A stretch of DNA of 64,000 nucleotides from Microbacterium oryzae (GTDB taxonomy: Bacteria > Actinomycetota > Actinomycetes > Actinomycetales > Microbacteriaceae): assembly GCF_030406385.1 (NCBI RefSeq), contig NZ_JAUEPM010000003.1, positions 62,001 to 126,000 on the forward strand. Reading direction: 5' to 3'. The notes under the pieces are model-generated. The model made no database searches. It worked only from the letters and a program-made list of their open reading frames with translations, and was not told the DNA's origin. Made by a program: the position numbers and the translations under genes. Positions 22,812-31,410 of this stretch are shown one piece after another. Position 1 is the first letter of the stretch. The number at the start of each line of letters is the position of its first letter.

Positions 22812-23426
22812 TCAGTCGGCGGCGGAGGCCTCCGTGTCGGCGAGGGCGTCGTCGACGGGAGCGGCTTCATCCTCGGGCTCGTCGTCGAGCTCCTCGAAGA
22901 GTCCGGTGGGCGGGGTGACGATCACGCGCTCCGCAGCGATGTCGACCTCGGGCACGATGGCCGAGACGAACGGCACCATGACCTCCCGCTCCCCCGACTT
23001 CACGATGAGGAGGTCCTGAGCGGGCAGGTGGTCCACGCGCACGACGTGCCCGACCGAGACGCCGTCGCGCACGACGTCGAGGCCCACGAGCTGGTGGTCG
23101 TACCAGGCGTCGGGTTCGGGCTGCTCGGCGGCGTCGTCCTGGTCGATCCACAGGATGGCGCGCACGAGGCTCTCTGCCTCGTCGCGGTCGTCGACGCCCT
23201 CGAAGAAGACCACGGGCGCCGCGTTCATCCAGCGGAACTCCCGCACGACGATGGACTGGCCGTGCCACTTCGACTGCTCGGGCACCTGCAGGGCGAACGA
23301 CGCTCCCGGGACGAAGCGTCCGTCGGGGTCGTCGGTGTACAGCTCCAGCTTGAGGGCGCCCTTCAGGCCGTGGGCCTTGAGGATGCGCCCGACGCGCAGC
23401 TGGTTCTTGGCGGTGCGGTCGGCCAT
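22812..23426 (-). CDS. rimM: Ribosome maturation factor RimM
   Basis: A 204-residue protein: the N-terminal beta-barrel has LRVGRILKAHGLKGALKLELYTDDPDGRF (split over strands), and the C-terminal PRC barrel has WYDHQLVGLDVVRDGVSVGHV and DHLPAQDLLIVKSG, VMVPFVSAIVPEVDIAAERV. It binds S19 and matures the 30S head. The acidic tail (DDEPEDEAAPVDD) is a usual actinobacterial extension. The ATG overlaps the khpA stop. Confidence 0.95.
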   Translation of the reverse strand: MADRTAKNQLRVGRILKAHGLKGALKLELYTDDPDGRFVPGASFALQVPEQSKWHGQSIVVREFRWMNAAPVVFFEGVDDRDEAESLVRAILWIDQDDAAEQPEPDAWYDHQLVGLDVVRDGVSVGHVVRVDHLPAQDLLIVKSGEREVMVPFVSAIVPEVDIAAERVIVTPPTGLFEELDDEPEDEAAPVDDALADTEASAAD

Positions 23427-23656
23427 CAGTCGTCCGCAACGTCGACGCGCACGCGTCGACCGTCGGCGAGAGCGCCGATCACGGTGCGAAGAGCCTTCGC
23501 GGTACGGCCGCCGCGCCCGATCACGCGCCCCCGGTCATCCGCGTGGACGTGCACTTCCAGCACGTCTCCTCGCGGTGATGAGGAGGCGACGATCCTCACG
23601 TCGTCGGGGTGATCGACGATCCCCTTGACGACGTGCTCGAGCGCGGCGGCCAGCAC
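23426..23656 (-). CDS. khpA: KH-domain RNA-binding protein KhpA
   Basis: A 76-residue protein with a single KH domain: VLEVHVHADDRGRVIGRGGRTAKALRTVI includes the GRGG loop that holds RNA. The family (YlqC, KhpA) acts in RNA handling and cell division in Gram-positives. The start is GTG at 23656, three nt after the rpsP stop; the long open frame upstream is a shadow of rpsP. It is translated with rimM (4-bp overlap). Confidence 0.92.
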   Translation of the reverse strand: MLAAALEHVVKGIVDHPDDVRIVASSSPRGDVLEVHVHADDRGRVIGRGGRTAKALRTVIGALADGRRVRVDVADD

Positions 23657-23658
23657 GA

Positions 23659-24063
23659 TTACTCTGCCGACTCGGCGTCGGCCTCGGCGGCGGGAGCCGC
23701 CTCCGCCTTCTTCTCGGCCTTGGGCCGGACGACCGACTTCTTGGCGGAGTCGGGCGAGTACGCGGCCTTCTCCTCGCGGGTCTTCAGGGTGCTCTTGGCG
23801 TCCTTGTCGCCGGTGTGCTTGCCCCAGTCGCCGGTGATCTTGAGGATGGCGGCCACCTGCTCGGTGGGCTGGGCGCCCACGGACAGCCAGTACTGCGCGC
23901 GCTCGGAGTCGACCTCGATGAACGAGGGCTCCTCGGTCGGGTGGTACTTGCCGATCTCCTCGATCACACGACCATCGCGCTTGGTGCGCGAGTCGGCGAC
24001 GACGATGCGGTAGTAGGGCGCACGGATCTTGCCCAGGCGCTTGAGACGGATCTTGACAGCCAC
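23659..24063 (-). CDS. rpsP: 30S ribosomal protein S16
   Basis: A 134-residue protein starting [20 protein letters not shown] with [21 protein letters not shown], as in S16. It has the long Lys/Ala/Glu-rich C-terminal tail (from about 90) of actinobacterial S16. The start is GTG at 24063. It is the first gene of the operon with khpA, rimM and trmD. The 187 bp upstream, shared with the divergent ligase gene, contain an imperfect inverted repeat (GAGGGTGGACC and GGTCCGACCCTC) of unknown role. Confidence 0.96.
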   Translation of the reverse strand: MAVKIRLKRLGKIRAPYYRIVVADSRTKRDGRVIEEIGKYHPTEEPSFIEVDSERAQYWLSVGAQPTEQVAAILKITGDWGKHTGDKDAKSTLKTREEKAAYSPDSAKKSVVRPKAEKKAEAAPAAEADAESAE

Positions 24064-24250
24064 GATTCTCCTGTGTGGTGAAGAGGGATCGAACGTCGCC
24101 CTGCGCGTGGGGTGCACGCTGGCGGAAGCTCTGAGGGTGGACCGATGCTGGATAGAGGGTCGAGCAGGCGGTCCGACCCTCCATTCTGCCAGATGACACA
24201 CCCATAAGCGAACCGTCCGCCGCGCGAGTCCCGTGTGGAAGGCTGTGCGA

Positions 24251-25399
24251 ATGACGCTGCGCTTCGCCCAGTCCGCCCGCTCGTCCGTCGGAGTGGAGTG
24301 GGAGATCATGCTCGCCGACCGCGCAAGCGGCGAGCTCGTGGGCCGCGGCCCGGAGATCATCGACGCGCTCGCGGCGTCCACGGCCGACGAGCGCTTCACC
24401 GTCACCGGCGAGCTCCTGACGAACACCATCGAGATCACGAGCGGCGTCGGGGCGACGGCCGCGGAGGCGCTCGCCGACATCGCCGGCGCCGTCGAGGTCG
24501 TGCGCGCGAGGGCCGAGCCGCTCGGCGTCGCCCTGCTCTCGGCGGGCAGCCATCCATTCGCGCAGTGGTACGACCAGTCCGTGACGGACAAGACGCGATA
24601 TCACTCCCTCATCGAGCGCACCCAGTGGTGGGGCCGCAACATGATGATCTGGGGCGTGCACGTGCACGTGGGCGTCGAGGACGTCGCCAAGGTCATGCCG
24701 ATCGTCGGGGCGCTGACGACCTTCCTGCCGCACATCCAGGCGCTGTCGGCATCCAGCCCGTTCTGGGCGGGCGAGCGCACCGGATACGCGTCGAATCGCG
24801 CGCTGGTCTTCCAGCAGCTGCCCACCGCCGGCCTCCCCTGGCCGCTGACGACGTGGGAGGAGTTCGAGGGATACGTCGACGACATGACCCGCGCGCAGAT
24901 CGTCGCCGACGAGACCGAGGTGCGCTGGGACATCCGCCCCGCCCCGCGCTGGGGGACGGTGGAGATCCGCGTCTGCGACGGCCTCTCGACGGCCGCAGAG
25001 CTCGCGGCGATCACCGCCCTCATCCAGACCCTCGTGGAGGGCTTCTCCCGCGAGCTCGACGCCGGCCGCACGCTCGCACCGCTGCCCGCCTGGTACGTGC
25101 GCGAGAACAAGTGGCGTGCCGCGCGCTACGGGCTCGACGCGGACGTCATCGTCGGCGCCGACGGCGCGCAGCGGCCGGTGCGCGAGCATCTGGCGGAGAC
25201 GCTCGAGCGCCTGACCCCGGTGGCGGACGATCTCGGATGCGCGTCGGAGTTCGCGGGAGCGGCAGCCATCCTCGCCACGGGGACGAGCGGTGAGCGGCAG
25301 TCGGCGGTCGCCGACCTGTCGGGAGGCGATCTGCGCGCGGTGGTGACGCACCTGATCGCGGAGTTCGAAGCGGGGCGCGCGCTGCCGCCGCGCACCTGA
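24251..25399 (+). CDS. Carboxylate-amine ligase, YbdK/GCS2 type
   Basis: A 382-residue protein with the glutamate-cysteine-ligase 2 pattern: [12 protein letters not shown] (metal-binding Glu), [47 protein letters not shown] (split) and [11 protein letters not shown]. Members make gamma-glutamyl-cysteine weakly or join other amines. Actinobacteria use mycothiol rather than glutathione, so the true substrate is unknown. I chose ATG 24251 with a GGAAGG site; a GTG at 24233 is the alternative. Confidence 0.88.
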   Translation: MTLRFAQSARSSVGVEWEIMLADRASGELVGRGPEIIDALAASTADERFTVTGELLTNTIEITSGVGATAAEALADIAGAVEVVRARAEPLGVALLSAGSHPFAQWYDQSVTDKTRYHSLIERTQWWGRNMMIWGVHVHVGVEDVAKVMPIVGALTTFLPHIQALSASSPFWAGERTGYASNRALVFQQLPTAGLPWPLTTWEEFEGYVDDMTRAQIVADETEVRWDIRPAPRWGTVEIRVCDGLSTAAELAAITALIQTLVEGFSRELDAGRTLAPLPAWYVRENKWRAARYGLDADVIVGADGAQRPVREHLAETLERLTPVADDLGCASEFAGAAAILATGTSGERQSAVADLSGGDLRAVVTHLIAEFEAGRALPPRT

Positions 25400-25442
25400 T
25401 CAGCGACCTCTCGAGGCGATCCGGTTCTGGATGGCGGCGGCG

Positions 25443-25461
25443 TTAGGGTAGCCTAAGCTCA
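25443..25461. promoter_or_regulatory. DtxR/IdeR-type iron box
   Basis: TTAGGGTAGCCTAAGCTCA matches the 19-bp IdeR/DtxR consensus (TTAGGTTAGSCTAACCTAA) at 16 positions. It lies 45-63 bp upstream of the siderophore-binding lipoprotein gene, a usual operator distance. Iron-loaded repressor binding would switch off the import operon when iron is sufficient. Confidence 0.85.
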
Positions 25462-25505
25462 CTACCGACGCCGAGGCGCACGCGCCTCACGATGAAAGGC
25501 CATCC

Positions 25506-26534
25506 GTGCACACCACGCGCGCTCTCGCGTTCGTCGCGACCCTCTCCGCCGCCGCCGCCCTCACCGCGTGCTCCGGCTCCGCTGAGCCCGAGCAGGCCGC
25601 CGCAGACGGCGCCCCCGCCGGCGCGTTCCCCGTCACGATCGAGCACGCCCTCGGCAGCACCACGATCGAGAGCGCGCCGACGCGCGTCGCGACCGTCGGC
25701 TGGGGCAACCACGACGTCGCGCTCGCGCTCGGCATCGCCCCCGTCGGCGCCGACGACCAGACCTGGTCGATGGACGGCAGCGACGGCCTGGGCCTGTACG
25801 AGTGGTCGCTCGACGCGTACGAGGAGCTCGGGGCCGAGGAGCCGGTGATCTTCGACACCGCCGACGGCGTGGACTTCGAGGCGATCGCCGACACCGCGCC
25901 CGACGTCATCCTGGCGGGCTACTCCGGCCTCACGGCGGAGGAGTACGCCACCCTCAGCGAGATCGCTCCGACGGTGGCCTACCCAGACGTGCCCTGGTAC
26001 ACACCGTGGCGCGACGCCATCCGCATCGACGCCGAGGCACTGGGGATGGCGGAAGAGGGCGAGGCGCTCGTCGACGATCTCGACACGCAGATCGCCGATG
26101 CGACCGCCGAGGCGTCCTTCGCGGGCAAGACCGCCGCGTTCTTCTACATGACGGCCTCCGACCTCTCGACGATCTCCATCTACGCGGTCGACGACTCGCG
26201 CACCGCGCTGCTCGGCGACCTCGGCTTCGACATGCCGTCGGCGGCGACCGAGGCCAGCGAGAGCGGCGCGTTCTACGCCGATATCAGCGCGGAGAACGCC
26301 GACCAGCTCGACGACGTCGACGTCATCGTCGCCTACGGCGGGGACGACCTGCTGCCCGCCCTGCAGGCCGACGAGCTGTGGAGCACGGTGCCCGCGGTTC
26401 AGAACGGCGCGGTCGTCGCGATGGGCACGGGCGACGCGCTGAGCGGCTCCGTGACTCCCACCGCGCTGTCGATCCCCTGGATGCTCGACGACTACGTCGC
26501 CCTCCTCGACGACGCGGCGGCGAAGGCGGAGTGA
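25506..26534 (+). CDS. Iron-siderophore substrate-binding lipoprotein
   Basis: A 342-residue protein with a signal peptide and lipobox LTACSG. The mature part has the FecB/BtuF-type features: TRVATVGWGNHDVALALGIAPVG, EEPVIFDTADGVDFEAIADTAPDVILAGYSG (split), and a long linking helix near SFAGKTAAFFYM. It delivers ferric siderophores to the membrane permeases. The start is GTG at 25506 with a GAAAGG site. The stop overlaps the permease start. It lies directly behind an iron box. Confidence 0.92.
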   Translation: MHTTRALAFVATLSAAAALTACSGSAEPEQAAADGAPAGAFPVTIEHALGSTTIESAPTRVATVGWGNHDVALALGIAPVGADDQTWSMDGSDGLGLYEWSLDAYEELGAEEPVIFDTADGVDFEAIADTAPDVILAGYSGLTAEEYATLSEIAPTVAYPDVPWYTPWRDAIRIDAEALGMAEEGEALVDDLDTQIADATAEASFAGKTAAFFYMTASDLSTISIYAVDDSRTALLGDLGFDMPSAATEASESGAFYADISAENADQLDDVDVIVAYGGDDLLPALQADELWSTVPAVQNGAVVAMGTGDALSGSVTPTALSIPWMLDDYVALLDDAAAKAE

Positions 26535-27550
26535 CCGCCGCCGCGACCGCGAGCCGCGGACTCCTCATCGCCGCGGGCGTGGCCGCGGTCGCGATCGCGA
26601 CCGCGCTCTCACTCGCATTCGGATCGCGGACGGTGACGCCCGCAGAGATCACGGAGGGCCTGTCCGCGTGGCTGCGGGGAGAGGTGGCGTCTCAGATCGG
26701 CGCCATCGCCGTGCAGCAGCGCATCCCGCGCACCGTGCTCGCGCTCGCCGCCGGAGCCGCACTCGCCCTGTCCGGCGCGCTCATGCAGGCGGTCACCCGC
26801 AACCCGATCGCCGACCCCGGCATCCTCGGCGTCAACATGGGCGCGGCGCTCTTCGTCGTGTGCGGGATCGCCTTCCTCGGGATCACCTCTCCCTTCCAGT
26901 ATCTCGGGCTCGCGCTCGCCGGCGCCGCGCTCGCCGCGCTGTTCGTGTACGTCGTGGGCTCCATCGGCGCCGGCGGCTCCACGCCCATCAAGCTCGCGCT
27001 CGCGGGCGCGGCGACGAGTGCCGCGCTCTCGTCGCTCGTGAGCGCTGTGCTCCTGCCCCGAGTGGCCGCGATGAACGAGTTCCGCTTCTGGCAGGTCGGC
27101 GGCGTCGGCGGCGCCGACTGGAGCACGATGGCCATCGTCGCGCCGCTCCTCGCGAGTGCCGCCCTCGTCGCCTTCCTGTGCGCCCCCGGCCTCAACGCGC
27201 TCGCGCTCGGCGACGACGTCGCGGTGGGTCTCGGCGTGCGCGTCGGGCGCACCCGCGCGGTGGCGGCCACCGCGGGCGTCGTCCTCTGCGCGGCCGTCAC
27301 CGCGGTCGCGGGGCCCATCGCCTTCGTCGGACTCATGGTGCCGCACGTCGTCCGGCTCCTCTCGGGCCCCGATCAGCGCTGGCTCCTGCCGCTCTCCGCC
27401 CTCGGCGGGGCCGTGCTCCTCGCCGTGGCCGACACCATCGGACGCGTGATCGGCACCCCGGGCGAGGTGGAGGCCGGCATCGTCACCGCGTTCGTCGGCG
27501 CGCCGGTCCTCGTCGTCATCGCCCGCCGCACGCGCATGAGGGCGCTGTGA
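26531..27550 (+). CDS. Iron-siderophore ABC permease (FecCD family), subunit 1
   Basis: A 339-residue protein with about ten membrane helices. FecCD signatures: [46 protein letters not shown] (family core, about 60-105) and [27 protein letters not shown] near 255-280, where the ATPase-coupling helix lies. GTG start, 4-bp overlap with the binding protein gene and ATGA coupling with the second permease. It forms a heterodimer with the next gene product. Confidence 0.93.
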   Translation: MTAAATASRGLLIAAGVAAVAIATALSLAFGSRTVTPAEITEGLSAWLRGEVASQIGAIAVQQRIPRTVLALAAGAALALSGALMQAVTRNPIADPGILGVNMGAALFVVCGIAFLGITSPFQYLGLALAGAALAALFVYVVGSIGAGGSTPIKLALAGAATSAALSSLVSAVLLPRVAAMNEFRFWQVGGVGGADWSTMAIVAPLLASAALVAFLCAPGLNALALGDDVAVGLGVRVGRTRAVAATAGVVLCAAVTAVAGPIAFVGLMVPHVVRLLSGPDQRWLLPLSALGGAVLLAVADTIGRVIGTPGEVEAGIVTAFVGAPVLVVIARRTRMRAL

Positions 27551-28605
27551 TGACCGCGCTCCTCGCCTCCGCTCCCCCCGCTCCCGTCGACGCGCTGCGC
27601 GCCGGCCGTCGTCGCCGCACCCGCCGGCGCGCGCTCGCGATCGCCGTGCTCGCCGTGCTGCTGATCGCCCTGCTCGCGGCGATGCTCATGCTCGGCCGCA
27701 CGATCTACCCCGTCTCCGACGTCGTCGCGGTGCTCGCGGGCCGGGATGTCCCCGGTGCGTCGTTCACGGTCGGCACGCTGCGCGTCCCGCGCGCTCTGAC
27801 CGGTGCGCTGGCAGGCATCGCCTTCGGCGCTGCGGGCAGCACCTTCCAGACCATGCTCCGCAATCCGCTCGCGAGCCCCGACGTCATCGGCATCACATCG
27901 GGCGCCAGCGCGGCCGCGGTCGTCGCGCTCGTCGTCCTGCACTGGTCGGGCGCCGCCACCACGCTCCTGGCGCTCGTGGTCGGCATCGCCACCGCGTCCG
28001 CGATCTACGCGGCCGCGCGGGGCGGCGAGTCCACCGGCGGACGGCTCATCCTGATCGGCATCGGGATCGGCGCGATGCTCGACGCCGTCGTGTCGTACGT
28101 CATCTCCCGCGCAGCCGAATGGGACGTCGCGGTGGCCATGCGCTGGCTGACGGGGAGCCTCAACGGCGCTCGCATGGCCGACCTCGCCCCGCTCGCGGTC
28201 GCCGTGGCCGTGCTCGTCCCCGTCGTGCTCCTGCTCTCACGGGATCTGCGCGCGCTCGAGCTCGGCGACGCCTCCGCGACCGCGCTCGGCGTGCGCGTCG
28301 ACCGGTCGCGGGTGCTGCTCATCGTCGCGGCCGTGGCACTGGCCTGCTTCGCCACCGCCACCACCGGCCCGATCGCCTTTGTCGCGTTCCTCGCCGGGCC
28401 CATCGCCTCGCGCCTGGTGGGCCCCGGGACCTCGCTGGTCGTCCCCGCCGCCCTCACCGGCGCCTGCCTCGTCCTCGCGGCCGACCTCATCGGGCAGTTC
28501 GCCTTCGACACGGCATTCCCCGTCGGCGTCATCACCGGCATCCTCGGGGCGCCGTACCTGCTCTTCCTCCTCATCCGCACGAGCCGTCAGGGAGGCTCCT
28601 CATGA
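27550..28605 (+). CDS. Iron-siderophore ABC permease (FecCD family), subunit 2
   Basis: A 351-residue protein with an Arg-rich cytoplasmic start ([11 protein letters not shown]) and about ten helices. The family core [48 protein letters not shown] is present (split), as is [22 protein letters not shown], the coupling region. Overlaps both neighbours by 3-4 bp. Partner of the previous permease. Confidence 0.93.
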   Translation: MTALLASAPPAPVDALRAGRRRRTRRRALAIAVLAVLLIALLAAMLMLGRTIYPVSDVVAVLAGRDVPGASFTVGTLRVPRALTGALAGIAFGAAGSTFQTMLRNPLASPDVIGITSGASAAAVVALVVLHWSGAATTLLALVVGIATASAIYAAARGGESTGGRLILIGIGIGAMLDAVVSYVISRAAEWDVAVAMRWLTGSLNGARMADLAPLAVAVAVLVPVVLLLSRDLRALELGDASATALGVRVDRSRVLLIVAAVALACFATATTGPIAFVAFLAGPIASRLVGPGTSLVVPAALTGACLVLAADLIGQFAFDTAFPVGVITGILGAPYLLFLLIRTSRQGGSS

Positions 28606-29435
28606 CCGTGTCGCACACCCTCGAGACGAGCGGGCTGGTCGCCGGCTACGGCGCGACGACGATCGTCGACGGCGTCGACCTCGTCGTCCCGACCGGCCGC
28701 ATCAGCGTGATCGTGGGCGCGAACGCCTGCGGCAAGTCGACGCTGCTGAAGACGATCTCGCGCCTGCTCGCCCCGCGCTCCGGCACGGTGCTCCTCGACG
28801 GCCGCCGGATCGACCAGCTCCCCACGCGCGAGCTGGCACGGACCCTCGGCCTGCTGCCGCAGCAGCCGATCGCCCCGGAGGGGATCGCCGTCGCCGACCT
28901 CGTCGGGCGGGGGCGCCATCCGCATCAGAAGCTCTTCCGCTCATGGTCGACGCAGGACGAGATCGCCGTCGCGGAGGCCCTCGAGGTCACCGGTGTCGCC
29001 GACCTCGCCGACCGTTCCGTCGACGAGCTCTCCGGCGGTCAGCGGCAGCGCGTGTGGATCGCGATGGCGCTCGCGCAGGAGACCGACGTGCTGCTCCTCG
29101 ACGAGCCGACCACCTTCCTCGACGTGACGCACCAGGTCGAGGTGCTCGACCTCCTCACCGACCTCAATCGCCGCCGCGGCACGACGATCGTCATGGTCCT
29201 GCATGACATCAACCTGGCCGCGCGCTACGCCGACCACCTGTTCGCGCTTCGCAAGGGGCGCCTCGTCGCCGACGGCGCGCCATCCGACGTCGTCACGCGC
29301 GAGCTGATCGCCGAGGTGTTCGACCTCGACGCGATGGTCATCCCCGATCCCGTCTCCGGCACCCCCCTGGTGCTGCCGCGCGGGCGCCATCATGTGCTGA
29401 CCTCCCCCACCCGCACCGTCCCCGCAGGAGCCTGA
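28602..29435 (+). CDS. Iron-siderophore ABC transporter ATPase
   Basis: A 277-residue ABC ATPase: Walker [10 protein letters not shown] (38-46), Q-loop [11 protein letters not shown], signature [15 protein letters not shown], Walker [13 protein letters not shown] and the H-loop [15 protein letters not shown]. It powers import through the FecCD permeases. The stretch [12 protein letters not shown] is typical of FepC-like ATPases. Start overlaps the permease stop by 4 bp; the siderophore-interacting protein follows by 1 bp. Confidence 0.95.
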   Translation: MTVSHTLETSGLVAGYGATTIVDGVDLVVPTGRISVIVGANACGKSTLLKTISRLLAPRSGTVLLDGRRIDQLPTRELARTLGLLPQQPIAPEGIAVADLVGRGRHPHQKLFRSWSTQDEIAVAEALEVTGVADLADRSVDELSGGQRQRVWIAMALAQETDVLLLDEPTTFLDVTHQVEVLDLLTDLNRRRGTTIVMVLHDINLAARYADHLFALRKGRLVADGAPSDVVTRELIAEVFDLDAMVIPDPVSGTPLVLPRGRHHVLTSPTRTVPAGA

Positions 29436-29436
29436 G

Positions 29437-30333
29437 ATGCCCGAGATGGAGTTCTTCCGCGTCGCCGTGGCGCGCATCGTCGACCTCACCCCCAGCTTCC
29501 GCCGCTTCACGTTCACGGGTGAGCAGCTGCACCGCTACGGCGACCCGGGCTTCGATCAGCGCATCAAGGTCGTCTTCCCTGCGCCGACCGCGGACCTCGA
29601 CGCCATGCCCACGGGCGACGACTGGTACGCGCGCTGGCGCGAGCTGCCGCAGGACCGCCGTCCGCCCTTCCGCACGTACACCACCCGCGCGGTGCGCCGC
29701 GAGGCACGCGAGATCGACGTGGACATGGTCGCGCATGAGGTCTCGGGGCCGGCATCGGCCTGGATCCAGACCGCGCAGGTGGGCGACGAGCTGCTCGTCT
29801 TGGCGCCCACGGTGGACTGCACGGGCGTGAGCTACGGGGTGGACTTCGTGCCGCCCGCCCAGGTGGAGCAGGTGCTCCTCGCCGGGGACGAGACCGCCGC
29901 CCCCGCCATCGCCGTCATCCTCGAGCAGCTGCCCCTCACGGCGCAGGGCGTCGTCGTGCTCGAGGTGCCCGATGAGCGGGACGCGGCCTACCTCCCCGAG
30001 CACCCGGGCTTCCGGGTGCACGTCGCCGGGCGCGGGTCGCGGGAGCGGCACGAGCACCTCGTGCAGACCGTGAAGGATGTCGCCCCCGTGCTGTGCGCGC
30101 CGGGGCGCGGCTCCGAGGTGGAGGAGATCGACATCGACGCCGACGTCCTGTGGGAGGTCCCCCGCACCGGCAAGGGCGGTGCCGCGCTTCGGAGCGCGCC
30201 GCTCTACGCGTGGCTCGCCGGTGAGAGCGCCGGGATCAAGAGCCTGCGCCGGCACCTCGTCAGCGAGCACGGCGTCGACCGCAGGGCGGTCGCGTTCATG
30301 GGCTACTGGCGGCTCGGTCGAGCCGAAGGCTGA
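29437..30333 (+). CDS. Siderophore-interacting protein (FAD-dependent ferric reductase, ViuB-like)
   Basis: A 298-residue protein. FAD-binding domain with PPFRTYTTRAVRRE (RxYT motif near 88), VDMVAHEVSGPASAW, and the NAD(P)H-domain AGDETAAPAIAVILEQL near 148; the C-terminal AGESAGIKSLRRHLVSEHG and FMGYWRLGRAE end the family. It reduces Fe(III) to release it from the imported siderophore. It is last in the iron operon and convergent with the SorC-type regulator. Confidence 0.93.
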   Translation: MPEMEFFRVAVARIVDLTPSFRRFTFTGEQLHRYGDPGFDQRIKVVFPAPTADLDAMPTGDDWYARWRELPQDRRPPFRTYTTRAVRREAREIDVDMVAHEVSGPASAWIQTAQVGDELLVLAPTVDCTGVSYGVDFVPPAQVEQVLLAGDETAAPAIAVILEQLPLTAQGVVVLEVPDERDAAYLPEHPGFRVHVAGRGSRERHEHLVQTVKDVAPVLCAPGRGSEVEEIDIDADVLWEVPRTGKGGAALRSAPLYAWLAGESAGIKSLRRHLVSEHGVDRRAVAFMGYWRLGRAEG

Positions 30334-30335
30334 CG

Positions 30336-31304
30336 TCAGAGCGTCTCGACGAGGCGCTCGGCGAGCGTCTCGTCGAGGACGACATCGGTGACGAGCCCGG
30401 CCGTGAGCGCCGCGCGCAGGCTGGCGAGCTTGTGCGCGCCGGCCACCACGCACACGCGGCGCGGCACCCGCCGCAGCCGGTCGAGATCGGGCCCCGTCGC
30501 GCGCGCGTTCAGCCGCACGTCGCGCCACGTCCCGTCGGCGCGGAAGAACACCGTCGCGACGTCGCCGATGACACGGTCCTCCGTGAGGCTGCGGTAGTCG
30601 TCCCGATCGAGGTAGCCGCCGACGTACACCCGGCTCGGCACCTCGGCCGACGGCGAGCCGAGGCTGAACAGCGCCACATCCATCCGCCCCTGCACGTCGA
30701 GGACGCGACGCGTGCTGCGCTCGCGCCACATCGCCTCGCGGGTGGCGGGGTCGTCGAAGAACGCGGGCACCGGGAACTGCTGCAGCTTCGCCCCGAAGGC
30801 GTCGCCGAAGCGCTGCAGCACCTCGCTGGAGTAGTCCACGCCGGTCGTCTGCGTGTTCCCCGCGCCGTTCAACTGCACGATCGTGGTGCCGTGCGTCTCC
30901 TTCTGCGGCAGGTAGCGGCTCACGGCCGTCAGCGTCGACCCCCAGGCGACGCCCACGACCATGTTGGAGTCGACGAACTGCGCGAACAGCCGCGCGGCGG
31001 TCATCGCCACCCGCTCGAGCCGATCGACCTCGCTCACGCTCGACGGCACCGGCACCACGTGCGCGGCGACGTGGAAGCGCTCGCGCACCCGCTGCTCGAG
31101 GAACCCGCCGCGCTCGAGAGGAGAGGTGATCCGGATGTCCACAAGGCCCGTCTCGCGCGCGTGGCTCAGCAGTCGGGAGACGGACGAGCGCGACGTGCCG
31201 AGCTCTCGCGCGATCGCCTCCATGGTCCGGTCCTGCATGTAGTAGAGCTGGGCGGCCTTGAGCGCCTGCTCGAGCTTGCCGTCGCGCGGTGCCTCCGCGT
31301 CCAT
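30336..31304 (-). CDS. SorC-family sugar/polyol-responsive transcriptional regulator
   Basis: A 322-residue protein: N-terminal HTH (about 10-60, KAAQLYYMQDRTMEAIAREL and SRSSVSRLLSHARETGLVDI) and a sugar-phosphate-binding domain with VAHVVPVPSS, VGVAWGSTLTAVSRYL and DVALFSLGSPSAEVPSRVYVGGYL, ending with CVVAGAHKLASLRAAL. The start at 31304 is chosen because an upstream ATG at 31334 lies inside the palindromic operator. It is divergent from glpD, so it probably controls the glycerol genes and itself. Its effector could be glycerol 3-phosphate or another phosphate ester. Confidence 0.88.
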   Translation of the reverse strand: MDAEAPRDGKLEQALKAAQLYYMQDRTMEAIARELGTSRSSVSRLLSHARETGLVDIRITSPLERGGFLEQRVRERFHVAAHVVPVPSSVSEVDRLERVAMTAARLFAQFVDSNMVVGVAWGSTLTAVSRYLPQKETHGTTIVQLNGAGNTQTTGVDYSSEVLQRFGDAFGAKLQQFPVPAFFDDPATREAMWRERSTRRVLDVQGRMDVALFSLGSPSAEVPSRVYVGGYLDRDDYRSLTEDRVIGDVATVFFRADGTWRDVRLNARATGPDLDRLRRVPRRVCVVAGAHKLASLRAALTAGLVTDVVLDETLAERLVETL

Positions 31305-31327
31305 GCTCCCGCCCCTTCTCGCCCCTC

Positions 31328-31345
31328 CCTGCACATATGTGCAGG
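31328..31345. promoter_or_regulatory. 18-bp perfect palindrome between regulator and glpD
   Basis: CCTGCACATATGTGCAGG lies 23 bp upstream of the regulator start and 65 bp upstream of glpD. A perfect palindrome in a divergent intergenic region next to a SorC-type regulator is best explained as its operator. Confidence 0.75.
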
Positions 31346-31410
31346 AGCCTTGCGCGCATGTTCGGTTCGTTCCAGGCTAGACCCGAATCGCCACGAGAGG
31401 GAGGCAGGAC

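Noticed and set aside
24133..24186. Riboswitch or protein-binding leader of rpsP
   Set aside because: Only an imperfect inverted repeat is visible, and no known leader motif matches.
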